Of a DNA stretch of 64,000 nt, positions 46,286-56,500 are shown in pieces. Position 1 is the stretch's first letter. The number at the start of each line of letters is the position of its first letter. This DNA comes from Nocardia sienata NBRC 100364. GTDB taxonomy: Bacteria > Actinomycetota > Actinomycetes > Mycobacteriales > Mycobacteriaceae. The notes under the pieces were generated by a model. The model saw nothing but the letters and a program-made list of their open reading frames with translations, did not search any database and had not been told where the DNA came from. The position numbers were made by a program, and so were the translations under genes. The stretch is taken from positions 62,001 to 126,000 of the forward strand of contig NZ_BDBX01000005.1 in the NCBI RefSeq assembly GCF_001613205.1, in the 5' to 3' direction.

Positions 46286-47473
46286 ATGACCTTCACCCTC
46301 AGCCCGACCTACGACGACAACCCGCGGTTGCGGGATCTGGTACAGCGACTGCGCGACTACCTCGACGGCGAACTCGCCGACTACGAGGCCGGACTCGGCC
46401 TGACCCGGGAATCCCGCTACGGGCGCGAGGTGCTGGAACCGGTGTGGCGACGCAGCCGGGAACTGGGTTTCTACGGGATCCACCTACCCGTCGAATACGG
46501 CGGGCAGGGACTGACTTTCACCGAGCTCGCCGCGCTCAAGGAAGAAGTCGGCGCCTCACCCCGGCTGTTCTCCTCCTCGGTGCTCGGCGATATGGGCGGA
46601 CCGCTGCGCGTGGGCTCCATCTTCGAGTACGCCACGCAGCACCAGCTCGAGAAATATCTGCTGCCGGTGCTGCGCGGGGAACGCGCGTGCTGCTTCTCGC
46701 TCACCGAGCAGGACGCCGGGTCCGATGTGCGCGGCATCCTCACCACCGCGACCCCGGAGGGAGACGGGTGGCGGCTCAACGGTCACAAGGTGTTCTCCAG
46801 CGCCGGCCCATTCGCCGACTTCTCCATCCTGGTGGCCCGGATGGCCGATACCGCGGGCGAGCCCACCGATACGTTCTCCGCCTTCCTGGTCGACCTCGAT
46901 ACACCGGGGTGCACCGTGGCCGACGGGTCGACGCCCATGTCGGGTGAGCACATCGAAGCCGACATCGTGCTCGACGACTGCTATATCGGCCCCGATCAGT
47001 TGCTCGGCGAGCTCGGGCAGGGGCTGCGGATCGGACTGGGCCGGGTCACCGTGAACCGTCTGCTGCACTGCCCCACCGCGCTCGGCGGTGCCCGCCGGGC
47101 GCTGCGGCTGTCCCTCGACTACGCCAGAACCCGCCAGGTCAACGGCGCGCCGCTCGGGATGCTCCAATCGATTCAGCACCGGCTCGCCGATATGGCCGCC
47201 GACTACTACGCCGCCCGCTCGATGACCTACGACGCGCTCGCCGCGCTCGACGCCGGGGCGCGACCGCGGACCGAGGCCTTCCTGTGCAAACTCTTCGTCG
47301 CGGAGAAGGCCTTCGCCATCGCCGATCACGCGGTGCAGATCCACGGTAAGGCCGGGGTGATCCGCGGCGGTGAGATCGAGGGCCTGTTCCAGAAACTGCG
47401 GATGTTCCGCATTCTCACCGGCTCCTCGGAGATCCAGCGCAACGGGATCGCCCGCGAACTGCTGCTCTCATGA
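46286..47473 (+). CDS. Acyl-CoA dehydrogenase
   Basis: A 395-residue flavin-dependent acyl-CoA dehydrogenase: FYGIHLPVEYGGQGLTFTELAALKEEVG, CCFSLTEQDAGSDVRGILTTATPEGDGWRLNGHKVFSSAG, LGMLQSIQHRLADMAADYYAARSMTYDAL, and the C-terminal IHGKAGVIRGGEIEGLFQKLRMFRILTGSSEIQRNGIARELL. The place of the usual catalytic Glu in the ExG loop is covered by GGEIEGLFQKLR, so catalysis is probable. It follows the ligase at 12 bp and overlaps the next gene by four bases, so it works on the ligase product. Confidence 0.9.
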   Translation: MTFTLSPTYDDNPRLRDLVQRLRDYLDGELADYEAGLGLTRESRYGREVLEPVWRRSRELGFYGIHLPVEYGGQGLTFTELAALKEEVGASPRLFSSSVLGDMGGPLRVGSIFEYATQHQLEKYLLPVLRGERACCFSLTEQDAGSDVRGILTTATPEGDGWRLNGHKVFSSAGPFADFSILVARMADTAGEPTDTFSAFLVDLDTPGCTVADGSTPMSGEHIEADIVLDDCYIGPDQLLGELGQGLRIGLGRVTVNRLLHCPTALGGARRALRLSLDYARTRQVNGAPLGMLQSIQHRLADMAADYYAARSMTYDALAALDAGARPRTEAFLCKLFVAEKAFAIADHAVQIHGKAGVIRGGEIEGLFQKLRMFRILTGSSEIQRNGIARELLLS

Positions 47474-47820
47474 CCTCCGCGCTCGATACCGGGACCGAAC
47501 GGGAGCCGGACTACCGCTTCACCCTCGCCAACGAGCGCACCTTCCTCGCCTGGATCCGGACCGCGCTCGGCCTGGTCGCCGGCGGAATCGCGGTCGGCCA
47601 GCTGTATGCGGCCGGGGCGGCGCCGGTCGTACACAAGGCGATCGGCGCGGTCTGCGCGGTGCTGGCCTGCCTGATCGCGGTCGGCGCCTTCGGGCACTGG
47701 CGCCGGGTGCAGCGGGCCATGCGCCGCAATGACCCGCTCCCCCGACCACCGTTGATCGCCGCGACCGTCACCGGGGTCTGCGTGGCCGCGCTGCTCTCGG
47801 TCGCGCTGCTGGCGCTGTGA
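47470..47820 (+). CDS. DUF202 (YidH-like) membrane protein
   Basis: A 116-residue protein with the DUF202 start RFTLANERTFLAWIRTALGLVAGGIAVGQLY and three hydrophobic segments. The start overlaps the acyl-CoA dehydrogenase stop (ATGA) and the end overlaps the next gene (GTGA). Function of DUF202 proteins is unknown; pairing of two copies is common. Confidence 0.87.
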   Translation: MTSALDTGTEREPDYRFTLANERTFLAWIRTALGLVAGGIAVGQLYAAGAAPVVHKAIGAVCAVLACLIAVGAFGHWRRVQRAMRRNDPLPRPPLIAATVTGVCVAALLSVALLAL

Positions 47821-48110
47821 CCGATGAGGGGTTACAGCCCGAGCGGACGGTCTTGGCCTGGCAGCGTACGGTGCTGGCCGCAGCCGTGGTGCCGGCGCTG
47901 CTCGTGCGCGCGCTCACGCGCGAACCGTCGGCGGCGGCCCTGCTCGCGCTGGGGGCCGCATCCGTGGTCCTGGTCGCACTCGCGGCCGCTGCCCGGGTGC
48001 GCCGCAGGCGCGCCCCGGCCGATCCGCGGCCCATGCCCCGGCTACCGGCCGCGGTGATCTGTGCGGGGATCGGACTGACCGCCGGTTGTGTCTTCCCGCT
48101 GCTCTTCTGA
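47817..48110 (+). CDS. Short DUF202 membrane protein
   Basis: A 97-residue partner of the previous gene: LQPERTVLAWQRTVLAAAVVPALLVRAL is the DUF202 motif, with two further hydrophobic helices (ALLALGAASVVLVALAAAARV, LPAAVICAGIGLTAGCVFPLLF). It starts at GTG inside the preceding stop codon. The two probably form a heteromeric membrane protein. Confidence 0.82.
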   Translation: MTDEGLQPERTVLAWQRTVLAAAVVPALLVRALTREPSAAALLALGAASVVLVALAAAARVRRRRAPADPRPMPRLPAAVICAGIGLTAGCVFPLLF

Positions 48111-48160
48111 ACCACCCGTTTCCGACCCCGGCACCGCGCTGCGACGAACTGGAGATCGCC

Positions 48161-49351
48161 ATGACCAGAACCGTGAACCCCTCCGATATGGCGTGGACGC
48201 GCGGGTTCCTCGACCCCGTTCACGTGCGGCAGCACGTCACGACCATCCGCGAGATGAGCCCGACCCGCACCGTGTGGCGCGGTCCCGGGGGCCCGCGCCC
48301 GCTCCCTCAGGCGTCGGCGGAGTTGGACGAACTCCCGATCCGCTGGACGTGGGATCGTACGGTGCCGCTGAGCCGGGCGCTGCACGAATCCGATACCGAC
48401 GCACTGGTCGTGATGCACCGCGGCCGGGTGGTGTATGAGCAGTACCTGCACGGGTACCGGCCTCACGAGCCGCATCTGAACGCCTCGCTGACGAAGTCCT
48501 ATATCGGATTGCTCGCGGCGCTCGTCGAGGACCAGGGGTTGATCCGGCGCGCGGCGACCGCCGAAGCGTATGTACCCGAACTCGCCGGCACCGGATTGGG
48601 CGCGGCCACCCTGCAGCAACTGCTGCATATGACGACCGCGGTCGATTTCGGCGGCCGGCCCTACGACCGGGTCCTGGAGGCGCACCGGTTCTGGGCGGTG
48701 GTCTCACCAGGTCTGCGGCCGGCCGGGTACACCGGCCCCACCACCATCCTCGGTCATCTGGCCACCAGTCGCGCGACGGGCGCGTTCGGGGCGGAGTTCC
48801 GCTACGACAACGCGAACACCGAAGTGGTCGCCGAGGTATTGCGGCGGGTCACCGGCGTCCCGACCGCCGAGTTGTTCGGTGAACTGGTCTGGTCGCGGAT
48901 CGGCGCGGCCGAGGACGCCTATTTCGTCGTCGATTCCGCGGGCCGGGAAATGGCCTGTGGCGGATTCGCCGCCACCGCTGCCGACGGGGCGCGGGTGGGT
49001 GAGATGCTGCGCTGCGGCGGCGCCGTCGAGGGACGGCAGGTCGTTCCGGAGGCCGTGGCCCGGTCGATCACGGCGGTGCCCGACGGCCCGACCCGGCGGG
49101 TCCGGCTTCCGCGTGATCCGGTCGACACCCCGGCTCGGCTGGGCTACCACGACTTCTGGTGGATTCTCGACGACGGCCTCGGCTCGTATATGGCCAGCGG
49201 TATCCACGGTCAGCGGCTGTACGTCTGTCCCGGCCGGGAACTGGTGATCGTGCATTACGGCGCGCATATCCTCTCACCTGCCGTGCCACCGCCGCCGCTG
49301 GTGCCGCTGTTCGCGCAGATCGGCGGCGCTCTGGCCGGCGCGCCCTCGTGA
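48161..49351 (+). CDS. Serine hydrolase of the beta-lactamase/nylon-oligomer hydrolase family
   Basis: A 396-residue cytoplasmic enzyme (no signal peptide seen). The catalytic Ser-x-x-Lys motif is SLTK in HLNASLTKSYIGLLAALVEDQGL; FRYDNANTEVVAEVLRRVTG carries the Tyr-x-Asn (YDN) element and LVIVHYG stands near the third motif. Family members cleave esters, amides or beta-lactams. GGAGATCGCC precedes ATG 48161. It may free the substrate of this cluster from an ester or amide conjugate, which is speculation from context. Confidence 0.82.
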   Translation: MTRTVNPSDMAWTRGFLDPVHVRQHVTTIREMSPTRTVWRGPGGPRPLPQASAELDELPIRWTWDRTVPLSRALHESDTDALVVMHRGRVVYEQYLHGYRPHEPHLNASLTKSYIGLLAALVEDQGLIRRAATAEAYVPELAGTGLGAATLQQLLHMTTAVDFGGRPYDRVLEAHRFWAVVSPGLRPAGYTGPTTILGHLATSRATGAFGAEFRYDNANTEVVAEVLRRVTGVPTAELFGELVWSRIGAAEDAYFVVDSAGREMACGGFAATAADGARVGEMLRCGGAVEGRQVVPEAVARSITAVPDGPTRRVRLPRDPVDTPARLGYHDFWWILDDGLGSYMASGIHGQRLYVCPGRELVIVHYGAHILSPAVPPPPLVPLFAQIGGALAGAPS

Positions 49352-49403
49352 GCCGGCCTTCTACCAGCACATTCGAATCTTACTGAACAATTTGTCTTGT
49401 TAT

Positions 49404-49417
49404 AGACAACATATCCA
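49404..49417. promoter_or_regulatory. Second copy of the TetR operator core, upstream of MFS gene
   Basis: AGACAACATATCCA differs by one base from AGACAACATGTCCA at 44672-44685 in the TetR/ligase operator. It lies 84 bp before the MFS ATG in a locally AT-rich stretch (49380-49430), which also holds TTGTC-N8-GACAA at 49392-49409. Confidence 0.5.
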
Positions 49418-49501
49418 GTACTATTCAGTGTGACTCGCCGCACACGGACCGGGTGTTTCCACCCCGGGCACGCGCGCGGATTCTTCGAGAAGGACATCCC
49501 A

Positions 49502-50845
49502 ATGACGCGACTCGCGGATCTCACCGCGCCCGGCAACCGGCTCCGGCGCGGAAAGAATCTGGCCCTGCTCACCGGCTCGTCCGCGATGGACAATGCCGAG
49601 GCCAATGTGACCTCGGTGCTGTTCCCGCTGATGCGCGAAGCCCTCGGCCTGTCGAACTCGGCACTGGGCACGATCGTGGCCGTCGGCAAAGGTGTCGGCA
49701 TGGTCGCCGGGGTGCCGTGGATGTTTCTCGCGACCCGCTACCCCAGAAGGACCGTGCTGGCGATCTGCGCCGGATTCTGGGGAGTGTGGTCGATCGCCGC
49801 GGGCACCGCGAACAGTTTCGGCCAGTTCGTGGTGCTCTACGGTATCGCCGCGGCCGGGTTCGCCGGAGCCGGGCCGATCGCGCTGGCGATCCTCGGCGAT
49901 ATCTACGACGACCACCATCGCGGGCGCGCCACCGGCGCTCTCTACGGCGGGGTCGCGCTCGTCACCGGGATCTCCGGGCCGGTCTTCGGCCTGCTGTCCG
50001 GTTTCGCGAACGGCTGGCGCTACGGTTTCTATCTCTCCGGCGCGATCACCCTGGTGCTCGGGGTGCTGATCCTGTGCTGTCTCGACGACCCGGCAGCGCA
50101 CGCCCGGCACGACGCGGAGATGCCGACCCTCGCCCGGATCGAGGACCGGGCCCGTGGCCTTCGCGGCTCGCTGCGCGAACTGTTCGCGATTCGTACCTTC
50201 CGTTACGTCCTGGTGCAGCGGGTGTTCTCCGGGCAGAACGTGATCATGAGTTTCGCCGCGACATTCATGGTGACCGAGCGCGGCCTCGGCACCGCGACCG
50301 CGGCGGCGATCGCCCTGCCCTTCGCACTCGGCTATATGGCGGGGACCTTCGGGGGCGGTCGGCTCAACGATCTGTGGCACCGGGCCCGGCCCCGCACCGG
50401 CCGGATCGCCATGCTCCAGGTGAGTCAGCTGGCCTTCGCGGCAGTGGCGTTCCTCGCCACGCAGCTGGTCTGGGAGCAGACCGCGGTCTACGTGGCGCTG
50501 TTCACCGTGCTGGGCTTTCTCCAGGGTCAGGTACCCGTCACGAACCGGCCGCTGATCATGGCGGTGGTGCCCCCGCATCTGCGCGGCCTCGCCTTCGCGG
50601 TCTCGGTGTCCACGGTCGAGGCCCTCGCCTACGCCGGCTACGCACTGCTGGTCGGGCGCCTCGGTGACGCCATCGGGCTGCAGGGGGCGCTACTCCTGGT
50701 CACGGTGCTGCTGACCACCGCGAACGGGATCTGTTCGGCGGCGCTGTACCGACCCTACGCGCGCGACAGCGCTGTCATCGCCGCCCGGTGGCCGGGGCCC
50801 GTCCCGCTCGCGCCGGCCCCTCCGGCGGGCACCGGCGCGAAGTGA
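49502..50845 (+). CDS. MFS transporter
   Basis: A 447-residue major facilitator with about 12 hydrophobic helices. TSVLFPLMREALGLSNSALGTIVAVGKGVGMVAGVPWMFLATRYPRRTVL spans helices 1-3 with the loop 2-3 ARYPRRTVL motif; GDIYDDHHRGRATGALYGGVALVTGISGPVFGLL is helix 5 region. AAGGACATCCCA precedes ATG 49502; the reading frame extends to 49430 without a good start. Under the putative TetR operator it may import the cluster's substrate or export a product. Confidence 0.85.
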   Translation: MTRLADLTAPGNRLRRGKNLALLTGSSAMDNAEANVTSVLFPLMREALGLSNSALGTIVAVGKGVGMVAGVPWMFLATRYPRRTVLAICAGFWGVWSIAAGTANSFGQFVVLYGIAAAGFAGAGPIALAILGDIYDDHHRGRATGALYGGVALVTGISGPVFGLLSGFANGWRYGFYLSGAITLVLGVLILCCLDDPAAHARHDAEMPTLARIEDRARGLRGSLRELFAIRTFRYVLVQRVFSGQNVIMSFAATFMVTERGLGTATAAAIALPFALGYMAGTFGGGRLNDLWHRARPRTGRIAMLQVSQLAFAAVAFLATQLVWEQTAVYVALFTVLGFLQGQVPVTNRPLIMAVVPPHLRGLAFAVSVSTVEALAYAGYALLVGRLGDAIGLQGALLLVTVLLTTANGICSAALYRPYARDSAVIAARWPGPVPLAPAPPAGTGAK

Positions 50846-50902
50846 CGGGCCGAGCTCTCGTGTGCTGTGTATTCGTCCGCGGACAGTAGGTGAGTGGAGA
50901 TC

Positions 50903-52966
50903 ATGTCGGAAATCAATGCAGCAGGCGGCGCCCCCGCCGGACCGGAGGCCGGAGGCCGCCCGTGGATGTCCCGGCGCGGGGTGCTGGGACTGGGCGCGGC
51001 CGCGCTCGCGGCCACCGCGGTGGGTGCCACCGCCTGCGACTCGTCGCCCGCGGACGCCCACACCTACGCGGAGGTGACCGAGCCGAGCGACCATATCGTC
51101 GAACAACACCGGCAGGCAGCGCAGACCCTGCCGCTCTCGGACACCGCGGACTTCGCCGACGCAGACCGGGGCCGGATCGCCGGGCTCGACCCCGGTGTCG
51201 TGCGCGATTCCACCGGCAAGGTCGTCTGGGACAACGATTCCTACGCGTTCCTGCGGGACCCCTGTCCGCCGTCGGTACATCCGAGCCTGTGGCGCCAGTC
51301 CGGACTGGTCGCCAAACAAGGTCTCTACGAGGTGGTTCCGGGCATCTATCAGGTGCGGGGCCTGGACCTGTCCAATATGACACTGGTGGAAGGCGCGACC
51401 GGTGTCGTCGTCATCGACCCGCTGATCTCCCGGGAGACCGCTGCCGCCGCGCTGGCGCTGTACCGGGCGCATCGCGGCGACCGCCCGGTGACAGGGTTGA
51501 TCTACACCCATCCGCACGTCGACCATTTCGGCGGCGCGCTCGGCGTGACGACACCCGACGATGTCCGGTCGGGCCGCTGTCCGGTACTCGCGCCGGCCGG
51601 TTTCCTCGAACACGCCGTGGCCGAGAACGTCTACGCGGGCCCGGCCATGGCCCGGCGGTCCGCATACATGTACGGCGCCGCGCTGGACCGGGGCCCACGC
51701 GGGCAGGTGGGCTCCGGCCTGGGCCAGACCACCTCGACCGGCGCCATCGGCCTCATCCCGCCCACCCGCGATATCACGCACACCGGGCAGGAGGAGACCG
51801 TCGACGGTGTGCACATGGTGTTCCAGCTGACCCCCGGCACCGAGGCGCCCGCCGAGATGAACTTCTACTTCCCCGCACACCGGGCGCTGTGCACGGCCGA
51901 GAACGCCACCCACACCATGCACAATCTGCTCACCCTGCGCGGCGCACCGGTACGTGATCCGCGCATGTGGGCCGCGTATCTGACCGAGGCGATCAACCTC
52001 TTCGGTGGATCGGCCGACGTCGCGTTCGCCTCGCATCACTGGCCGACCTGGGGCGCGGAGCGGGTCGTCGAATTCCTTGCGCTGCAGCGTGATCTGTACG
52101 CCTACCTACATGATCAGACGCTCCGCCTGATCAATCAGGGCTACGTGGGCAGCGAGATCGCCGAGATGCTGCAGCTCCCGCCCGCCCTGCGCGCCGCCTG
52201 GCACACCCGCGGCTACTACGGCTCGGTGAGCCACAACGTCAAAGCCGTATACCAGCGCTATATGGGGTGGTTCGACGGAAACCCGGCGCATCTGTGGGAG
52301 CATCCCCCGGTCGAATCGGCCACGCGGCACGTCGCGGCCATGGGCGGCGTGGAGGAGGTTTTGAGGAAAGGCCGCCGTGCCTACGCGGAGGGTGACTACC
52401 GCTGGGTGGCCCAACTGGTGGACTACGTCCTTTTCGCCGACCCGGCGAATATCGCGGCGAAACAGTTGCAGGCCGCGGCTTTCGAACAACTCGGCTACGG
52501 TGCCGAGAATGCCACCTGGCGCAATTTCTACCTCTCCGGAGCGGAGGAACTACGAAACGGACCGTTCGGCACGCCGACCACCTCGGACAACGCGGGGCTG
52601 CGCGCGGCCCTGACCGTCGATATGGTCTTCGACGCGCTCGCCGTCCGTCTCGACGGCCCCAAGGCCTGGGATCGGCGGATGATCGTGGATTGGCGGATCA
52701 GCGACGAACAGCGCACGCACCGGATGGAACTGCGCAACGGTGTCCTCGTCCATTACGATCTGCCCACCGGACACCGAGGCCCCGCGCCCGACGCCTCGTT
52801 CGCACTCACCAGGGCGATGTTGCTCGGGGTGCTGCTGGCGGGCCGGGATGTCGCCGACGCCGTCCGGGCCGGGAGTATCGGTGTTACCGGGAACCCAGGG
52901 GTGCTGGCCCAGTTGAAGGAATTGCTCACCACTCCCGACCGCAACTTTCCCATCGTCACCCCCTGA
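50903..52966 (+). CDS. SdsA-like alkylsulfatase (metallo-beta-lactamase fold, exported)
   Basis: A 687-residue sulfatase. The N-terminus MSRRGVLGLGAAALAATAVGATACDSS combines a twin-arginine-like SRRGVLG with a possible lipobox (ATAC), so it is exported and perhaps lipid-anchored. The zinc site is IYTHPHVDHFGGALGV, with AENATHTMHN and FASHHWPTWG supplying further ligands. The alkylsulfatase dimerisation region (YQRYMGWFDGNPAHLWEHPP) and SCP2-like C-terminus follow. It would release alkyl chains or alcohols from sulfate esters outside the membrane. It lies 57 bp after the MFS gene and probably in the same transcript. Confidence 0.88.
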   Translation: MSEINAAGGAPAGPEAGGRPWMSRRGVLGLGAAALAATAVGATACDSSPADAHTYAEVTEPSDHIVEQHRQAAQTLPLSDTADFADADRGRIAGLDPGVVRDSTGKVVWDNDSYAFLRDPCPPSVHPSLWRQSGLVAKQGLYEVVPGIYQVRGLDLSNMTLVEGATGVVVIDPLISRETAAAALALYRAHRGDRPVTGLIYTHPHVDHFGGALGVTTPDDVRSGRCPVLAPAGFLEHAVAENVYAGPAMARRSAYMYGAALDRGPRGQVGSGLGQTTSTGAIGLIPPTRDITHTGQEETVDGVHMVFQLTPGTEAPAEMNFYFPAHRALCTAENATHTMHNLLTLRGAPVRDPRMWAAYLTEAINLFGGSADVAFASHHWPTWGAERVVEFLALQRDLYAYLHDQTLRLINQGYVGSEIAEMLQLPPALRAAWHTRGYYGSVSHNVKAVYQRYMGWFDGNPAHLWEHPPVESATRHVAAMGGVEEVLRKGRRAYAEGDYRWVAQLVDYVLFADPANIAAKQLQAAAFEQLGYGAENATWRNFYLSGAEELRNGPFGTPTTSDNAGLRAALTVDMVFDALAVRLDGPKAWDRRMIVDWRISDEQRTHRMELRNGVLVHYDLPTGHRGPAPDASFALTRAMLLGVLLAGRDVADAVRAGSIGVTGNPGVLAQLKELLTTPDRNFPIVTP

Positions 52967-53561
52967 CCCGACCGTGGCCGGGTACGCGCGGGCTCTTCGT
53001 CACTGCCGATAGAGCGACACCCGGCAAATCGGACAATAGGAACTATATGCGTATTTCGGGCGCGCCCGATACTGCAGACCGTGCGCAGTAGCCGCATTCC
53101 GGGGTGCGCAACAGTCGCCGCGATTCCTTGTCCGCCGAGGAGCGCACCCCCGCTCCCGACGATGGCATTCCTTCGACGACACCCCCGCCCGGGCGGATGA
53201 AGAAGAAGTATCGCCGGTACGGATAAACACCTCGACGTCGACACTCGGAAACATCCGGCCGACCGAGTCGGAAATCCGTTACGAGAACTCTCTTTCTGAC
53301 ACACGCTTACCGGATTTCGGTGCGCGAACTGTTGGCAAGGTGTAACGAATTCCTCTGTTGTTGTTTATCGGAACGTGACGTCCGCCGATATTATGTGCGA
53401 ACCTCGACACGGTCGATACCCGGAAGACTGGATCAGGTTACGGCACACTCTGCCGATTTCGGGTTTCCGGCAAAGAATCCTGGGCGCGAAGCGAAGTTTC
53501 GGTCTGTACTCGGGCAAAAACCTCTGCTTACACTGAGGGCGGCCGGTTATGGAGGAGAGCT
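52967..53561. other. 595-bp region upstream of the NRPS gene
   Basis: No gene is convincing here. The region is relatively AT-rich from 53020 to 53520, with TATTAT near 53390 that could be a -10 element, and ends with GGAGGAG before the NRPS start. I see no iron-box palindrome (TTAGGTTAGGCTAACC-type), so iron regulation is not indicated. A small perfect palindrome CCGCCCGGGCGG lies at 53185-53196. Confidence 0.5.
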
Positions 53562-56500
53562 ATGGAACGCTCGGACCCCAATTTTGAGCCAGGATCGGGA
53601 GGAAGCGGGCCGGCCCGATCCGGGAATACGGTCGGGAATCCCGTTCCCCTGTCCGCCGGGCAGCGGGGATTGTGGCTCGCGCAGCAGCTACGCCCGGATA
53701 TTCCGATATCCGAGGCGCAGTACATCGAACTACACGGGGACCTGGATATCGAGCTGCTGCGCCGTTGTCTGCTTCGAGCCGGCCACGAATTCCAATCCGG
53801 GTATCTGCGCCTGGTGGAGAACGACGGTGAACCGCAACAGTTGTACGACCCGTATCTGGCGTCGACGGGGCCGGTCCTCGATATGCGCGGCGAACCGGAT
53901 CCGATGGCGGCGGGTCTGCAGTGGATGCGACGCGAATACACGGCACCGCTCGATATCGTCCGGGACCGCCTGTTCGCCGGGGCACTGTTGCAGGTCGGCG
54001 ACAGGCATTACCTGTGGTACAACCGGGTTCACCATGTAGCGCTCGACGGTTTTGGCGCGATGACCATGGTGAACCGGGTCGCGGCGCTGTACACCGCGGC
54101 GGTGCGGGACGGGACCGCGGAGAGCGACGCCCCGGCGGAGCCGTGCCGGGCGGCGGATCTGCGCACTCTCTACGAAGCGGACCGCAGCTATCGGGAGTCG
54201 AAGAGGTTCACCGACGACCAGGCGTATTGGCTGAACAGGCTCGCCGGTGTCGGGGAGGGATCGACTCTCGCGACCGGTTACGCGCCCGCGTGCGCGGAAA
54301 GTGTGACCGTGCTCGGCGAACTGGCACCGGAGACGGTGGCCCGGATAGACCGGACCGCGACAGCGCTGGCCGCGAGTCCGGCCGCCGTGGTGATCGCCGC
54401 CTTCGGGTGCTATCTGGCCCGGATGACCGGCCGGGACGACGTGCTGGTCGATATCCCGGTCTCGGGGCGCACCACCGCGGTACTCCGGCGCTCCGGAGGG
54501 GTGTTCGTCAATGTCGCACCGTTCCCGATCGAGCTCGGCAGCGGAGAAACGGTGGCGACGCTCGTGCGGCGTGTGCAGTCCGACCTGATCGGCGCCCTGC
54601 GACATCAGCGCTGCGGCCTCTACGATATCCGCGCCGCCGCCGGAACCAACGGACAGCGTCGTTACGCCGGCCCGATGGTCAACGTCATGTTCTTCCCCCA
54701 GGAGATCCGGCTCGGGCCGGTCACCGGGGAATTCCACATTCTCAGTTCCGGACCGGTCGACGATCTGCTGGTCGATCTGTACCAGACCGGCGATCCCCCG
54801 CGGACGATCCTGCACTTCATGGCCAACCCCGATCTCTACACCCCGGCCGAACTGGCAGCGCATCGGATCCGATTCGCGCAGTTCCTGGATGCGTTCGCGG
54901 CCGCCGGACCGGATTCCGGCCTCGAGCGGGTCCATCCCGAGAGTGCCCGGGCCGGCGCCCGGATCCGGCGCCGCCGCGAAAACCTGGCGTTCTGGCAGGC
55001 CACGCTCGCCGATCTGCCGGAAGAACTGCCGCTCCCGTTCGATCGGCCGCGGCCGGCGGTGGCATCGGACCGGCGCGGGAACCGCCGGTTCGGATTGGAC
55101 GCGGACCTGGTCGGCGCGCTGGACGGATTCGCACGCGCACGTGGCACCTCGTTGTTCACGGTGGTCCATGCGGCAATGGCGGTCCTGCTCGCACGGCTGA
55201 GCGGTTCCGGCGATATCGCGGTCGGCGCTCCCGTGGCCCGGCGCGGCGCCACCACAGCGGGCGGGGCGGCCCCGGAATTCGCCGATGCGGTGGTATTGCG
55301 GACCGGAATCGACCTCGGCGAATCATTCACCGGGCTTGTCGACCGCGTATCGCGGGTCGATTCGACCGCCTTCGATCACGCCGGTATCCCGTTCGCGCGG
55401 CTGGTCGAGGAGTTGCGGCCCCTCCGGTCGCCGTCACGGCATCCGCTGTTCCAGGTGATGGTGGCCTGCGGGCCCCCGGCGTACGCGGCGGCGGACCCGA
55501 GCGGTCCGGACGCGGCGGAGACGGACCTTCCCGACGCACCCGGGCTCGATCTGCGGGTCGCGGTATCCGAGGCCGATACCGACGGAGCGACCGTCACAGT
55601 GGACTACTCGGCGGAAGTGTTCGATGGGGACACAGTCGACTCGCTGATGCGCCGATGGATTCGGATCCTGGAATCGGTGGCCGCAGAGCCGGGAGTCGCG
55701 GTGGGATCGATAGACATACTCGATCCCGCCGAACGCGCGGAGTTGCTGACCCGGTCCGGCCCCCGCACCACGGCTCCCCGAACCCTCGCCGAACTACTGA
55801 CCGCGGCCGCCGCCCGGGACCCCTGCGCTCCGGCGCTCGTATGCGGCGGTACACAGATCGACTACCGAGAGCTCGACGAGCGCTCCAACCGATTGGCCAG
55901 GACACTCGTCGCACGGGGCGCAGGGCCAGAAAGCACCGTCGCCGTGGCGATACCGCGCTCCTGCGATTCGGTTCTGGCCCTGTGGGCGGTGGCGAAGTCC
56001 GGCGCCGCTTTCCTGCCGATCGATCCGTCGTATCCGGCTGCCCGGATCACCCATATGGTCACCGACTCCGGGGCCACGCTCGGACTCACGGTCGGCGCGG
56101 TGCGGGAGAAACTACCCGGCACCGTCGAATGGCTGCTACCGGGCGACCACGACCCGCACGGCGATGCCCGACCGATCACCGACCGCGAGCGGACCACGGT
56201 GCTGCGGCCCGGACATCCGGCCTACCTGATCTACACCTCGGGTTCCACGGGCACACCCAAAGGCGTGACCGTGACCCATACCGGGCTGGCGTCCCTCGCC
56301 GCCGAACAACGTGAACGCTATACGGTGACCGGGGATTCGCGCACCCTGCATCTCGCCTCCCCGAGCTTCGACGCCTCGGTCTGGGAACTAGTGCTCGCGG
56401 TGGGCGCCGGCGCCACGATGGTCATCGCCGAGCCCGGAACCTACGGCGGCGCGGAGTTCGCCGATCTGGTCCGCCGCGACCGGGTCACGCATGCGGTGGC

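Noticed and set aside
44687..46483. 598-codon minus-strand open frame
   Set aside because: Antisense to the complete acyl-CoA ligase gene; the peptide is compositionally biased and has no domain.
53921..56314. 797-codon plus-strand open frame in a different register
   Set aside because: A shifted frame of the NRPS; the in-frame reading shows intact C and A domain motifs throughout.
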